Positions 28,045 through 37,683 of a stretch of 64,000 bases of DNA are shown here, one piece after another (within the stretch, counting starts at the first letter, position 1; each line of letters begins with the position of its first letter). The translations under genes were made by a program, and so were the position numbers. The notes under the pieces are model-generated. The model had not been told where the DNA came from and did no database searches. It worked only from the letters and a program-made list of their open reading frames with translations. Source of the stretch: Psychrobacter luti (GTDB lineage: Bacteria > Pseudomonadota > Gammaproteobacteria > Pseudomonadales > Moraxellaceae); assembly GCF_014192115.1 (NCBI RefSeq), contig NZ_JACHXL010000001.1, positions 1,045,169-1,109,168 on the forward strand, written 5' to 3'.

Positions 28045-29703
28045 TTACAATGCTGGAAGCAATAAATTTTCACCGGTCATCTCACCTGGCTGCTCAATAT
28101 TCATTAACGCTAAGATAGTTGGCGCAATATCACTCAGCTTACCGCCACTACGCACTTTTACTGATTTCTCACCAATATAAATCAATGGCACGTGTTCCGT
28201 AGTGTGCTGCGTATGTACCTGCCCGCTTTCATAATCTTGCATCTGCTCACAGTTACCATGGTCAGCGGTGATAAGCATGTTGCCACCCGCTGCTCGCACT
28301 GCTGTTTCTACGCGACCAATACAGACATCTAGCGCTTCTACTGCTTTAACCGCCGCGTCAAAGATACCTGTATGCCCAACCATATCGCCATTGGCATAGT
28401 TGACTACTAACACATCATATTTACCTGACTCAATGGCCGCTACCAATTCATCCGTCACTTCAGGTGCGCTCATTTCTGGCTTTAAATCATAGGTGGCGAC
28501 ATCAGGAGATGGCACTAAAATACGCGTCTCGCCTTTATACTCTTCCTCACGACCACCACTAAAGAAAAACGTCACATGCGCATATTTCTCAGTTTCGGCA
28601 ATACGTAGCTGGGTTTTACCTTTATTCTGCAGATATTCGCCAAGGGTATTAGTCAATGAGGTTGGATAATAAGCAATGCTGGTTTTTGGATTGTCTGCTA
28701 AAACGTCAGAGTATTTAGTCAACATTACAAAAGCGGAAAGCTTTGGCTGTTTATGACGAGCAAAACCTGAAAACTCATGGTCTGGAAGCACAAAGGCTTG
28801 TGCAAGCTCACGGGCACGATCGGCACGGAAGTTCATAAAGATAAGCGCATCATTATCATCAACGGTATATGGCACCTCATCACGACCAATAACAATGGTC
28901 GGATTGATAAATTCATCAGTTTCACGTGCTTTGTACGCCGCTTGTACCGCGCCATCGGCACGCGTCGCTAAGCGATCGGCTTTACCTTCGGTAATAAGCT
29001 CATAGGCTTTTTGGACGCGATCCCAACGATTGTCACGATCCATCGCATAGTAGCGCCCGATAATGCTGGCAATCTGTACGCGACCACCTTCGTAATGGGC
29101 GTTGAGTTTCCCAATATGCTCTCGTAAGCGATTGATATACTTATCAGCAGACTTTGGTGGCGTATCACGGCCGTCTAAGAAGCAGTGCACAAAGACGTTT
29201 TTGGCACCGTGCACCAATGCTGAGTGACACATCGCTTCGATATGGTCTTGATTCGAATGAACGCCACCATCTGATAACAGCCCCATAATATGAACGTTAC
29301 CGCCAAGCTTATTAGCGGCTTTAACCGCATTGACTAAGGCTTCGTTTTTATAAAACTCGCGATTGGCCACTTCACTTGAGATACGGGTTGAATCTTGGTA
29401 AAGAACGCGACCTGCGCCCAAATTCATATGGCCGACTTCTGAGTTACCAAACTGACCATCTGGTAGGCCGACATCTTCTCCCGAAGCAGATATTAACCCA
29501 TGCGAATATTGCTGATAAATCTTATCCAAGTTTGGCATATTGGCAGCAGCAATCGCATTATCCTTGTCATCTTCACGATGCCCAAAACCATCTAGTATCA
29601 TTAAGACATGCGGCACTTTTTTATTCTGCTCGCTATCCTGCTTATTATTGAGCTGGGCCTGACTATCGTTGATAAATTCTGATTGTTGCTGGTTATGGGT
29701 CAT
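28045..29703 (-). CDS. gpmI: 2,3-bisphosphoglycerate-independent phosphoglycerate mutase
   Basis: The 552-residue enzyme belongs to the alkaline-phosphatase superfamily and interconverts 3- and 2-phosphoglycerate using two manganese ions. The metal-site [12 protein letters not shown] (34-45), the catalytic Ser88 in [23 protein letters not shown] and the C-terminal [11 protein letters not shown] are intact. About 30 N-terminal residues rich in Gln, Asn and Ser precede the core, compared with a few in most homologues. The start ATG has GAGGAG nine bases upstream. Confidence 0.96.
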   Translation of the reverse strand: MTHNQQQSEFINDSQAQLNNKQDSEQNKKVPHVLMILDGFGHREDDKDNAIAAANMPNLDKIYQQYSHGLISASGEDVGLPDGQFGNSEVGHMNLGAGRVLYQDSTRISSEVANREFYKNEALVNAVKAANKLGGNVHIMGLLSDGGVHSNQDHIEAMCHSALVHGAKNVFVHCFLDGRDTPPKSADKYINRLREHIGKLNAHYEGGRVQIASIIGRYYAMDRDNRWDRVQKAYELITEGKADRLATRADGAVQAAYKARETDEFINPTIVIGRDEVPYTVDDNDALIFMNFRADRARELAQAFVLPDHEFSGFARHKQPKLSAFVMLTKYSDVLADNPKTSIAYYPTSLTNTLGEYLQNKGKTQLRIAETEKYAHVTFFFSGGREEEYKGETRILVPSPDVATYDLKPEMSAPEVTDELVAAIESGKYDVLVVNYANGDMVGHTGIFDAAVKAVEALDVCIGRVETAVRAAGGNMLITADHGNCEQMQDYESGQVHTQHTTEHVPLIYIGEKSVKVRSGGKLSDIAPTILALMNIEQPGEMTGENLLLPAL

Positions 29704-29953
29704 GGATTACCGCTCCTCAAGTGGATGAACGCCTATAATGCTATATTAGGATGTTTAAAGCCCTCTATATTACCACACATCTCCAAATAGCTGAAAAATC
29801 ACCCCTTTAAGTCCGTGGTTATGGGCTTAAAGCGCCTTTATTTGCTAGAAAACACGCTTAAAACTCGACATCAATAATACTAATAACTACACCTACGTAG
29901 CAATCTGTAAATCGTACTTGCAATCACTCAAACCATTGGTTAAGATAATTATA
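29704..29953. other. Divergent upstream region of gpmI and 6S RNA
   Basis: 250 bases between the gpmI start and the 6S RNA 5' end hold both promoters. A GATAAT/TATATT-rich stretch at 29944-29955 is a fair -10 region for the 6S RNA. No gene is seen. Confidence 0.45.
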
Positions 29954-30140
29954 TTCTGAAGTGTTGGCTAGTAGATGTTTATTCCCTGAGCCGATAATGC
30001 TTTACCAGGATGTGGTACCTATTGCTTCATTGTGTATGCCTGCACCGCTTGCGGTGTCTCAGGAAACCTGCAGAGGCAGTGACGCATCCGCCCTGAACTT
30101 CACGGTTCATGGGTCACCATCTTACGGCGGCACTTCGGTT
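29954..30140 (+). ncRNA. ssrS: 6S RNA
   Basis: The stretch carries the conserved blocks of gammaproteobacterial 6S RNA in order: CCCTGAGCCGATA near the 5' side, then GATGTGGTACC, CGCATCCGCCCTGAAC, GGTTCATGGGTCACC and CGGCGGCACTTCGG at the 3' side. The closing stem is visible: CTGAAGTG (29956-29963) pairs with CACTTCGG (30131-30138), with one G-U. Length is about 185 bases, like E. coli SsrS (184). 6S RNA mimics an open promoter and sequesters the sigma-70 RNA polymerase holoenzyme in stationary phase. The ends are estimated from the stem, not mapped. It stands alone, not next to the formyltetrahydrofolate cyclo-ligase gene that follows it in enterics. Confidence 0.9.
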
Positions 30141-30158
30141 GTTTCATTCAGTTATTAG

Positions 30159-30194
30159 CTATTTTTTTATAAACATTATCTTTATAAAAAATAG
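30159..30194. repeat. AT-only hairpin downstream of 6S RNA
   Basis: CTATTTTTTTATAAA (30159-30173) and TTTATAAAAAATAG (30181-30194) pair almost perfectly around a 7-base loop with one bulged T. It may help define the 3' end of the 6S precursor. Confidence 0.55.
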
Positions 30195-30204
30195 TTTTAA
30201 CACT

Positions 30205-30245
30205 CAAAAAGCCCCTTTTGTCATTAACGAAAGGGGCTTTTTTTA
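30205..30245. terminator. Bidirectional terminator between 6S RNA and fxsA-like gene
   Basis: AAAAAGCCCCTTT and AAAGGGGCTTTTT pair around about 10 bases, with T-runs on both strands, between convergent transcription units. Confidence 0.9.
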
Positions 30246-30279
30246 TGCTTTATTATCTACTTGATAATCGATGAATTAA

Positions 30280-30903
30280 TTATTCATCATTAGCAGACTT
30301 GGTGATTTTTTTCACATCTTTAGGGATGGTTTTTGCGGTACCATCAACGGTGGTATGCTGTTTAAACACATCGCCGAATGGGTTTTGCTGTTGCTGACCA
30401 AATGGGTTCTGGTTATTCATACCACCTGCGCCACCAAACGGGTTTTGACCGCCCATGCCGCCAAATGGATTCTGTCCGCCGCCCATTTGTCCACCCATCT
30501 GCTTAGCCATCATCTCCATCATTTTTTGCTGATTGTTCATGACATAATTATTAGCAAAGTCTTTAAGCTTTTTCTGCACTGGCGGCAATATCACTAACAA
30601 TGCTAATAAATCACTCAATACACCAGGAATCAGCAGCAGGATACCGGCGGCTGCCATGGCGACACTTTTAATCATGGTTGATTCTTGTGGACGCATCGCA
30701 GGATTCATCATGCCGCCCGCTTTCATCTGCTGTGCCATTGGATTGAGTGCGGCCATCCCTTTACGCATCAGCGATATACCGATGACGGCGGCGATGATAA
30801 ACCACATAAACACCCACCAACCGCTCACAAATTGAGCAAGCAAATACCACAGTAGCATCTCGATAATAAACCAAACGATGGCAATACCAACTATCTGACC
30901 CAT
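30280..30903 (-). CDS. FxsA-family membrane protein with NPFG repeats
   Basis: The first 120 residues match FxsA/YtzA-type membrane proteins: hydrophobic segments at about 4-28, 30-45 and 80-108, with the family's ISLMRKGM and LLIPGVLSDLLALL segments. E. coli FxsA (158 residues) was linked to phage T7 exclusion when overproduced; its normal role is unknown. Here the C-terminal tail is Gly/Gln/Met-rich with four NPFG units (about 145, 154, 166 and 174), then a Lys-rich end. The start ATG follows AGGACG. Confidence 0.8.
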   Translation of the reverse strand: MGQIVGIAIVWFIIEMLLWYLLAQFVSGWWVFMWFIIAAVIGISLMRKGMAALNPMAQQMKAGGMMNPAMRPQESTMIKSVAMAAAGILLLIPGVLSDLLALLVILPPVQKKLKDFANNYVMNNQQKMMEMMAKQMGGQMGGGQNPFGGMGGQNPFGGAGGMNNQNPFGQQQQNPFGDVFKQHTTVDGTAKTIPKDVKKITKSANDE

Positions 30904-31056
30904 AAAGTGTCGTCCTATAAGATAAAATCTAAAAAATTAAGCGCCATGCAAATTAAAATGGCTAACATATGATGTATATGGGGATTGATTGCTATACTAT
31001 CAAACTTACGGCTGATTTTTAAGCCATAAAACAAAATGTAAGCAAGACGGAATACT

Positions 31057-31641
31057 ATGGCAATTATTATCGGGATTGATCCGGGTTCGCGCATGACCGG
31101 TTATGGCATTGTTCAACAAACGGGCGATAAGCTGACATATATAGATGCTGGTACCATTCGTACGGATACCAAAGAGATGCCTGAGCGCCTTAAACGTATT
31201 TTTAATGGCTTGACCCGCATCACCCAGCATCATTTAAAATATGCCGATGAGCCTATTTATACCGCGATTGAACAAGTATTTATGGCAGAAAACCCTGATT
31301 CAGCGCTGAAACTTGGGCAAGCACGTGGTGCTGCTATTGCTGCCATGGTCGCCTTGGATTTGGAAGTATCTGAATATACGGCACGCCAGATTAAACAAGC
31401 GGTTTGTGGTTACGGTGCAGCGGCAAAAGAGCAGGTACAAGAAATGGTTTGCCGCATCTTGTCTTTAGACGTGGTTCCGCAACAAGACGCCGCTGATGGT
31501 CTTGCCTGCGCCATTTGTCATGCGCACTCGAGCCATTCAATGAACAAACTCATATTAAATAGCGCTATGCGTGGGCGCGGTGCTTCTAAGAAAAAAGGCC
31601 GCTGGCGTTTGACTGAAGAAGATTTAGGCAATTTGCGTTAA
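31057..31641 (+). CDS. ruvC: Crossover junction endodeoxyribonuclease RuvC
   Basis: The 194-residue RNase-H-fold resolvase cuts Holliday junctions brought by RuvAB. The four acidic active-site residues appear as Asp8 ([12 protein letters not shown]), Glu71 (IEQVFM), Asp143 and Asp146 (QQDAADGLA). Length is slightly over E. coli RuvC (173) because of a basic C-terminal tail ([11 protein letters not shown]). It is 17 kb from ruvAB, so the three ruv genes are not one operon. A strong terminator follows. Confidence 0.96.
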   Translation: MAIIIGIDPGSRMTGYGIVQQTGDKLTYIDAGTIRTDTKEMPERLKRIFNGLTRITQHHLKYADEPIYTAIEQVFMAENPDSALKLGQARGAAIAAMVALDLEVSEYTARQIKQAVCGYGAAAKEQVQEMVCRILSLDVVPQQDAADGLACAICHAHSSHSMNKLILNSAMRGRGASKKKGRWRLTEEDLGNLR

Positions 31642-31686
31642 AGCAATTAGGTAATTTTCGTTAACGCAGTTAGGCAAATCACCATA

Positions 31687-31720
31687 AAAAAACACGCGTC
31701 TAAACGGCGCGTGTTTTTTT
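31687..31720 (+). terminator. Terminator after ruvC
   Basis: AAAAACACGCG and CGCGTGTTTTTT pair around a 9-base loop, ending in eight T. Confidence 0.9.
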
Positions 31721-31755
31721 TGCAACTATCTGACTATTTATGCTATGGCAGATTC

Positions 31756-31866
31756 GATTTAAAAAGAATACAGTGCTGCTGAGATAAATTTTTCGAAGCC
31801 TCTGGAGTGCGAAGCGCACAGCAAGCTAGGGAGGTTTATCTCAGCAGAACGTTATTTTAAACGCAT
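31756..31866. repeat. Palindromic structured element (REP/MITE-like candidate)
   Basis: Perfect 13-base arms CTGCTGAGATAAA (31776-31788) and TTTATCTCAGCAG (31835-31847) flank a GC-richer core. The core itself contains AAGCCTC/GGGAGGTT and a GTGCG-AAG-CGCAC hairpin. Outside the 13-mers the flanks remain imperfectly complementary for about 20 bases. There is no T-run and no ORF. The design resembles a dispersed intergenic palindrome rather than a terminator, since ruvC already has one. Confidence 0.6.
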
Positions 31867-31911
31867 CTCTTTTATATTGAACTGACTATATAATAAAAAC
31901 GACTAATCGAG

Positions 31912-32850
31912 TTACTCTGCTACGGAGCTTTCAATCACCGCGTCCAACACATAAGCATATTCTTCGCCTTCTACACTTTCTTCATTGTCTAACTGGTAAC
32001 GTTGTAGACGTAACACTTCCTCGTGCTTACCATCATGCTGATAGCCATCAATTTGCCCAGTGAACGTTGTCCATTCACCTTCACTCACTTTAATGCCTTG
32101 GTCATCATAAGTGATAGGCTTTACTTGTAAACACATCTCTGAGCTATTATCGGCACACGCTACTTTCTGAGCATTTACGGCCCAAAATACTGTCTTGCCT
32201 TTACTATTATATTTGGCTTGTGAGGTAAGCTTACCTTTCCAAGTCAACGTAATAGCATCACTGGTCACTTGTGTCAGGACTGGGTTTTCACCTTCAGTCA
32301 CACTCAGCTTACTGGTACTTTGCATCAAGGTATCTAAACGATTTTCTGCTTTATTGAGATCTTCGCATAGCATCTTAGTACTCATGCTCTCTTCGGTCGT
32401 TAGCGTCTGACCTTGCAATTGGTACACGGCACTTATCGTGTTGCAGCTCACACTATAGTTCAGCGTGTTTTGCCCTTGATGTTGATTAAACAGCAGCGTG
32501 ACTTGCTCCTTAATATCCACAAGCGTCGTTATGACAGGTCCGCCACTTTTGTCATCGATATCCAGTAATGTCCAACGATAACGTGCTAAATTTTCAATCA
32601 TCTCTTGCTCTGCAGTCAGTTTCGTATCATTAGTTGTATCAGCGACGACAGTTGCATCAGATGCCGCATCGGTGTTCAATGTGCCATCAGTTTCTATGCC
32701 AGCTTCAGTATTGTCTAGTGCCTGACTATCGGTAGGGACAGCGTCTTTTTGACAAGCACTCAATGCCAAACTTACTGCTAAGATACTTGGTAATACGGCA
32801 AACCTAGAAAATGAGCGGATAAAAGATAGCGTGGTAAAAGATGATGTCAT
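31912..32850 (-). CDS. Lipoprotein with META and DUF4377 domains
   Basis: The signal (RFAVLPSILAVSLALSAC) gives a lipid-modified Cys at about residue 33-36. An Asp/Thr-rich spacer follows, then a META/HslJ-like domain (YRWTLLDID to MSTKMLCED) and a DUF4377-type domain (WAVNAQKVACAD, EMCLQVKPI, WTTFTGQIDGYQHDGKHEEVLRL). META-domain proteins are envelope-associated and tied to heat or antibiotic stress in some species; here the role is unknown. The ATG at 32850 is favoured because AAGG lies nine bases upstream; another ATG at 32859 is too close to it. Confidence 0.75.
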   Translation of the reverse strand: MTSSFTTLSFIRSFSRFAVLPSILAVSLALSACQKDAVPTDSQALDNTEAGIETDGTLNTDAASDATVVADTTNDTKLTAEQEMIENLARYRWTLLDIDDKSGGPVITTLVDIKEQVTLLFNQHQGQNTLNYSVSCNTISAVYQLQGQTLTTEESMSTKMLCEDLNKAENRLDTLMQSTSKLSVTEGENPVLTQVTSDAITLTWKGKLTSQAKYNSKGKTVFWAVNAQKVACADNSSEMCLQVKPITYDDQGIKVSEGEWTTFTGQIDGYQHDGKHEEVLRLQRYQLDNEESVEGEEYAYVLDAVIESSVAE

Positions 32851-33057
32851 GATCGTCATGCCTTGTGGTTAAACTTTTTCATAATTCACTATTGCCTATA
32901 ACTGTTACCTATATAAGGAGTGATTATATCTATTTTTGTAAAGTGTTCATAATTTGACCACTATAGCGCCGATGATTGTGGATTTTGTAACGAAGTGTGT
33001 AATTTTATATATCAATAGTAACTATTATCGTTAATTTTCTCATTTAAACAGCGGATT

Positions 33058-33102
33058 AAAAAAGCCTCGGGTCGCTAACAATGATATTAGCGAATCAAGG
33101 CT
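33058..33102 (-). terminator. Terminator downstream of the GST-like gene
   Basis: On the minus strand AGCCT...TCGCTAA and TTAGCGA...AGGCT form a two-part stem followed by six T. Confidence 0.75.
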
Positions 33103-33156
33103 ATCGGCGTTATTTATTGCTAAATTTGCTGTTAAATCTATAACACCATACTATAT

Positions 33157-33819
33157 TTACTCACTTTCATTAGCAGGCTTGGCTTTTGCCATATTTTTAA
33201 TATTAAAACGCTCGTTCATCATTTGATAAAAGCGTGCCAGGTTTTCGCCCTGTTCATTCGGGTTAACCTTGAGTATTTTGCCAAAATCCAAACCTAAATA
33301 CAGCACAATATCAGCAAAACTTAACTGGTCACCAACTAAGTACTCATGACCTTCTAACATAGTTTCAAAATAAGTAAGTGCTTTAATGCCGCGCGCGATA
33401 GACGGTGCTACAAACTCTGGCACTTGTTCAACCCGCTGCGCTTTGGATGGGTGACTGTGCTGAAACGCGAGCATAAAATTATATAGCACCTCAAACTCGG
33501 CAATACGGCGCATAGAACACACTTGCGCCCGTTGTACCACATCATTACCCATCACTGAACGCTCGCCATAGACACGGTCGAGATATTCGCACACGGCCTG
33601 CGAATCATTAAGTATGGTGCCATCATCTAATTTTAATACAGGTACTGTCTGCATCGGATTCATCTTGGTAAACTCATCAGACATCTGCTCATTAGTAGCA
33701 AAATCTATATCGACCACATCGACATCATCCATATCGTCAACGTCGATACCTTTTGACGCTAATAAAATAAGGGCTTTACGTGGATTGGGTGCAGTACGGG
33801 TAACGTATAGTTTTTTCAT
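33157..33819 (-). CDS. Glutathione S-transferase family protein
   Basis: The 220-residue protein has the GST layout. The thioredoxin-like N-terminal domain runs to about residue 80, with cis-proline TVPVLKLDDGTILNDSQAV and the E/DS glutathione-contact motif as DSQAV. The all-helical C-terminal domain carries the N-capping LSFADIVLYLGLD. It opens MKKLYVTRTAPNPRKA, with no obvious catalytic Ser/Tyr in the usual place, so the substrate cannot be predicted. The ATG at 33819 has AAGGAG seven bases upstream, which rules against an in-frame start at 33846. A 1-Cys peroxiredoxin gene lies just upstream on the same strand with its own terminator. Confidence 0.8.
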   Translation of the reverse strand: MKKLYVTRTAPNPRKALILLASKGIDVDDMDDVDVVDIDFATNEQMSDEFTKMNPMQTVPVLKLDDGTILNDSQAVCEYLDRVYGERSVMGNDVVQRAQVCSMRRIAEFEVLYNFMLAFQHSHPSKAQRVEQVPEFVAPSIARGIKALTYFETMLEGHEYLVGDQLSFADIVLYLGLDFGKILKVNPNEQGENLARFYQMMNERFNIKNMAKAKPANESE

Positions 33820-33984
33820 GGCGAACTCCTTGTAAGATGGTCTCAAAAGCGACTCAGCGCTGATAGGCTTTATTATGATTATCGCAGATAGCGTTTGGAT
33901 AAAGTTGTCAATGCGCTATATAACAGTTATAGCCTACTCTGCTCATCATAGCAAAACCTTAACGCCAATAAAAAGCTGAAACAT

Positions 33985-34017
33985 AAAAAAGCCCCATAAC
34001 ATTAAGTCATAGGGCTT
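33985..34017 (-). terminator. Terminator downstream of the peroxiredoxin gene
   Basis: On the minus strand AAGCCCTATGAC pairs with GTTATGGGGCTT (two G-U pairs), followed by a T-run. Confidence 0.8.
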
Positions 34018-34056
34018 GTATTTATTAATCCATTACAACTATCAAATACGCTTAGC

Positions 34057-34695
34057 TTATTTGTTAGGCGCAGGTGTGGTACGTAAATAAGGCTTGATTT
34101 CAGTATGACCTTTAGGATAATTAGCAGCGATGTCTTCGTTTTTCACACTTGGTGGAATGATAACGTCGTCGCCATCTTTCCAATCAACAGGCGTTGCCAC
34201 GTTATATTCATCAGACAGTTGCATTGCGTCAATCACACGAATAATTTCATCAAAATTACGGCCACAGCTGGCTGGATAAGTCAGCGTTAAGCGTACTTTT
34301 TTCTTAGGATCAATAATAAACACGCTTCTGACCGTCGCCGTACTATCAGCATTTGGATGAATCATGTCATAAAGGTCTGCGACTTTGCGCTCAGGGTCAG
34401 CAATGATAGGGAAATTGACAGCAGTACCTTGGGTTTCTTCAATATCACTTACCCAACCTTTATGATCTTCTAAACCATCAACCGATAGTGCAATTGGTTT
34501 AACATTGCGCTTCTGGAACTCACCGCCTAGTGCTGCGGTACGTCCAAGTTCAGTGGTACATACTGGCGTATAATCTGCAGGATGTGAGAAAAAGACAACC
34601 CAACTGTCTCCTGCCCATTCGTGGAAATTGATATCACCATCAGTGGTTGTCGCGTCAAAATTTGGTGCAGTATCACCCAGACGTAAATTTGCCAT
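34057..34695 (-). CDS. 1-Cys peroxiredoxin (Prx6 type)
   Basis: The 212-residue thiol peroxidase reduces hydrogen and organic peroxides. The peroxidatic Cys46 is in SHPADYTPVCTTEL. The Prx6-type C-terminal arm (LRLTYPAS-like VRLTLTYPASCGRNF, then CTP-like PVDWKDGDDVIIPP) is complete. No resolving cysteine motif of the typical 2-Cys kind is present; Cys in YPASCGRN is a family feature. The ATG at 34695 has AAGGAA seven bases upstream. I see no clear OxyR site in the 370-base region upstream. Confidence 0.9.
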   Translation of the reverse strand: MANLRLGDTAPNFDATTTDGDINFHEWAGDSWVVFFSHPADYTPVCTTELGRTAALGGEFQKRNVKPIALSVDGLEDHKGWVSDIEETQGTAVNFPIIADPERKVADLYDMIHPNADSTATVRSVFIIDPKKKVRLTLTYPASCGRNFDEIIRVIDAMQLSDEYNVATPVDWKDGDDVIIPPSVKNEDIAANYPKGHTEIKPYLRTTPAPNK

Positions 34696-35066
34696 TCTTA
34701 ATTCCTTATTTATGTTTGTGATGAGCGTTAATATCAATACCTTAACGTTAAAAGATATCGGCTCACTCTATTATTATCAATGATATGCTCAGTTATCAAA
34801 ATAACACTAAGCACATCAGTAAAAAACTCACTTTATATTAACAAACTGATTATGAATGTCTTGTGACGGATTGTAATGCGCTTATTCCATTTATCACTAA
34901 GTAAACCAGCATATGGGTAGAATAGAGCATTAAATTAACATGCCTGCATCCCACAAGCAAAATCCATAAAAAAGCCCATCTCTAGCGTACTAGAAATGAG
35001 CAAGTTTGAAAACTACTATTGTGCAGTGCCGTTTTAAACACTATCAATAAAGCCAATAGTTCTACA
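34696..35066. other. Intergenic region glnS / peroxiredoxin gene
   Basis: This holds the peroxiredoxin promoter (minus strand) and the glnS terminator at 34968-35001. It is otherwise AT-rich with no gene. Confidence 0.5.
34968..35001 (-). terminator. Terminator downstream of glnS
   Basis: GCCCATCTCTAG and CTAGAAATGAGC form an imperfect stem around CGTA, with six T after it on the minus strand. Confidence 0.8.
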
Positions 35067-36806
35067 CTAAGCTGGTTTATAGCTGTCGCGCAAACTAACA
35101 ATTTGGTTAAATACCGGCTTATCCCTGCTATGATCTGCCGTATCAGCGATAAAGTAACCTTCACGCTCAAACTGGAAACGCGTGCCAGCTGCTGCATTTG
35201 CTAATGACGGCTCAACCACGGCATTTAGCTCAGTCAACGAGTCAGGATTTAGTGCTTGATGCACATCAGCGACGCTACTTGGGTCTTCGACACTAAATAG
35301 CTGCTCATACATTCGCACCGTCGCTGGGACGCCTTGGCTAGCTGATACCCAGTGAATCACGCCTTTAACCTTACGACCTTCAGGGTTGTTGCCTAGCGTT
35401 GCAGGGTCAATCGTGGCTTTTAGTCCAACTACATTGCCAGCGTCATCAAGAATATGCTCAGTCACTGCCAATACATAGGTATTACGCAGACGAATTTCTG
35501 GCTTTTCTGGTGACAAGCGCTTATAACCTGCTGGCGGCTCAATCTCGTAATCACCTTGGTCAATATACAAGGTCTCAGTGAAAGGAATTTCACGCTCGCC
35601 CATATCGACATTAGGATGATTTGGCTGCGTTAACCATAAAGTCTGTGCATCATCGTCCCAACGCGCATTAACGCTATCAGCCTTTTGCGATTCCCAACTA
35701 CTAACCGCTTCCGCGAAGTTCGTAATCGTCACTTTTAACGGCTTAAGCACTGCCATAGCACGAGCAGTAGTTGTCTCTAATGATTGACGAATACTAAACT
35801 CTAATAAGCGAAAATCAACAACGCTGTCTACTTTGGTCACGCCAACACGCTCACAGAAGTCACGTAAACCCTCTGGCGTATAACCACGGCGACGCATGCC
35901 AGCAATCGTCGGCATACGAGGATCATCCCAACCGCTGACGATATGTTCATCAACCAGCTGCTTTAACTTGCGCTTACTGGTCATAGTGTGATCAACATTT
36001 AGGCGGCTAAACTCGTATTGATGCGGTGGTACATCAAAGCCAACTTTTTCAACCGCCCAATCATAGAATGGACGATGGTCTTCAAACTCCAGCGTACATA
36101 ACGAATGAGTAATGCCTTCTAGTGCATCAGAAAGCGGATGGGCAAAATCATACATCGGATAGATACACCATTTATCACCCGTTTGATGATGCTCTTGATG
36201 CATGACGCGGTAGATGACAGGATCGCGCATATTCATGTTTGGGCTTGCCATATCAATCTTGGCACGCAATACGGCTTTTCCTTCCGCAAATTTGCCTTCT
36301 TTCATATCATTAAAAAGCTTTAGATTTTCTTCAACACTGGCATCACGCTGCGGTGACGCTGTGCCTGCCTCATTAAACGAGCCACGGTTTTCTTTAATTT
36401 GTTCAGGCGACTGCAAGTCTACATAGGCATCGCCCTGCTCAATCAACTGCACGGCCCATGCATACAACTGGTCAAAATAGCCCGACGCATGATGCGCCTC
36501 TCCTGCCCACTCAAATCCTAACCATTCAACATCGTTTTTGATATTATCGATGTAGTCTTGTTTTTCTGCGGTTGGATTAGTGTCATCAAAACGCAAGTTA
36601 CAGACACCGCCAAACTCTTCGGCCACGCCAAAGTTTAGACAGATAGATTTGACATGTCCCAAATGCAAGTAGCCGTTTGGCTCAGGCGGAAAGCGTGTCA
36701 CAATTTGTGGGTATTTTTGCGCCTTGACATCGTCACGAATGATATTACGAATAAAATCGTTTTTTTGTTCGTCTTTTTGTGCATTGTTGCTTGAGTGCTC
36801 ACTCAT
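35067..36806 (-). CDS. glnS: Glutaminyl-tRNA synthetase
   Basis: The 579-residue class I enzyme charges tRNA-Gln with glutamine. The ATP-binding HIGH motif reads HLGH (48-51) in PPEPNGYLHLGHVKS and the KMSKS motif reads MTSKR (275-279). The C-terminal anticodon-binding beta-barrels (GVIHWVSASQGVPATVRMYEQLF) are complete. It is a little longer than E. coli GlnS (554), mostly at the N-terminus. The start ATG follows AGGAG nine bases upstream. It diverges from ppiB. Confidence 0.97.
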   Translation of the reverse strand: MSEHSSNNAQKDEQKNDFIRNIIRDDVKAQKYPQIVTRFPPEPNGYLHLGHVKSICLNFGVAEEFGGVCNLRFDDTNPTAEKQDYIDNIKNDVEWLGFEWAGEAHHASGYFDQLYAWAVQLIEQGDAYVDLQSPEQIKENRGSFNEAGTASPQRDASVEENLKLFNDMKEGKFAEGKAVLRAKIDMASPNMNMRDPVIYRVMHQEHHQTGDKWCIYPMYDFAHPLSDALEGITHSLCTLEFEDHRPFYDWAVEKVGFDVPPHQYEFSRLNVDHTMTSKRKLKQLVDEHIVSGWDDPRMPTIAGMRRRGYTPEGLRDFCERVGVTKVDSVVDFRLLEFSIRQSLETTTARAMAVLKPLKVTITNFAEAVSSWESQKADSVNARWDDDAQTLWLTQPNHPNVDMGEREIPFTETLYIDQGDYEIEPPAGYKRLSPEKPEIRLRNTYVLAVTEHILDDAGNVVGLKATIDPATLGNNPEGRKVKGVIHWVSASQGVPATVRMYEQLFSVEDPSSVADVHQALNPDSLTELNAVVEPSLANAAAGTRFQFEREGYFIADTADHSRDKPVFNQIVSLRDSYKPA

Positions 36807-37066
36807 CGGGCATTGCTCCTAACGCAAATTGTCAGTTCATGCTACGTGCCATCACGCAGCATGGAAAAATCAAACCAAACCATTAAAGACAGGTTGTAAA
36901 AAAATATAGTAAAAAGTTAAAGTTGCGTTATTCTATCAGGTTTCACAAACGCATTAACAGCCTGATACATGACACGAGATAAAAAAGCCGTTAGACTAGC
37001 CATGACTTTTTATCAATCACTCACGACAGTGCTAATTAAGGCGCTGCAATCAAAAAGGAATATCAC

Positions 37067-37582
37067 ATGGTAGACATGCCACCAGTAGTAGAACTTGACA
37101 CCAGTATGGGTGCGATCGTTATTGAACTCAATGAAGAAAAAGCGCCAAAAACGGTAGAAAACTTTTTAAACTATGTAAAATCTGGTCACTATGATGGCAC
37201 GATTTTCCATCGCATTATTGACGGCTTCATGATTCAAGGCGGCGGAATGGACGCTGAGATGAATGAAAAAGCAACCAATGCACCTGTTGAAAACGAAGCA
37301 GATAATGGTTTAAAAAACGACAAAGGTACGATTGCTATGGCGCGTACCCAAGATCCGCATTCAGCAACCAGCCAGTTTTTCGTTAACGTAAAAGATAACG
37401 ATTTCCTAAACCACTCTGGCAAAAACATGCAAGGTTGGGGTTACACGGTATTTGGTAAAGTAACAAGCGGTATGGACGTGATTGAAAAGATGCGCGGCGT
37501 ACCAACAGGTCGTTTCGGTATGCACGCTGATGTGCCAAAAGAGCCAGTGGTTATCAATTCAGCGACTATTATCACTAAATAA
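37067..37582 (+). CDS. ppiB: Peptidyl-prolyl cis-trans isomerase, cyclophilin type
   Basis: The 171-residue cyclophilin has no signal peptide and is therefore cytoplasmic, like PpiB. Active-site features are [14 protein letters not shown] (catalytic Arg), [18 protein letters not shown] and WGYTVFGKV. It accelerates proline isomerisation during folding. AAGGAA lies seven bases before the ATG. lpxH follows 101 bases downstream in the same direction, and the pair may form an operon, as ppiB-lpxH do in other gammaproteobacteria. Confidence 0.93.
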   Translation: MVDMPPVVELDTSMGAIVIELNEEKAPKTVENFLNYVKSGHYDGTIFHRIIDGFMIQGGGMDAEMNEKATNAPVENEADNGLKNDKGTIAMARTQDPHSATSQFFVNVKDNDFLNHSGKNMQGWGYTVFGKVTSGMDVIEKMRGVPTGRFGMHADVPKEPVVINSATIITK

Positions 37583-37683
37583 CTGTTTCTCAGTAATCAT
37601 TCTTCAATAGTTATTACTCAGTAGCGATGAATCAGTGAAAGCTTATGAGTCGTTACTGTTTAAAATTACGAGGATAAGGATAA

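Noticed and set aside
34696..34800. OxyR-like ATAG/CTAT pattern upstream of the peroxiredoxin gene.
   Set aside because: Half-sites do not match the consensus spacing; AT-rich DNA gives such hits by chance.
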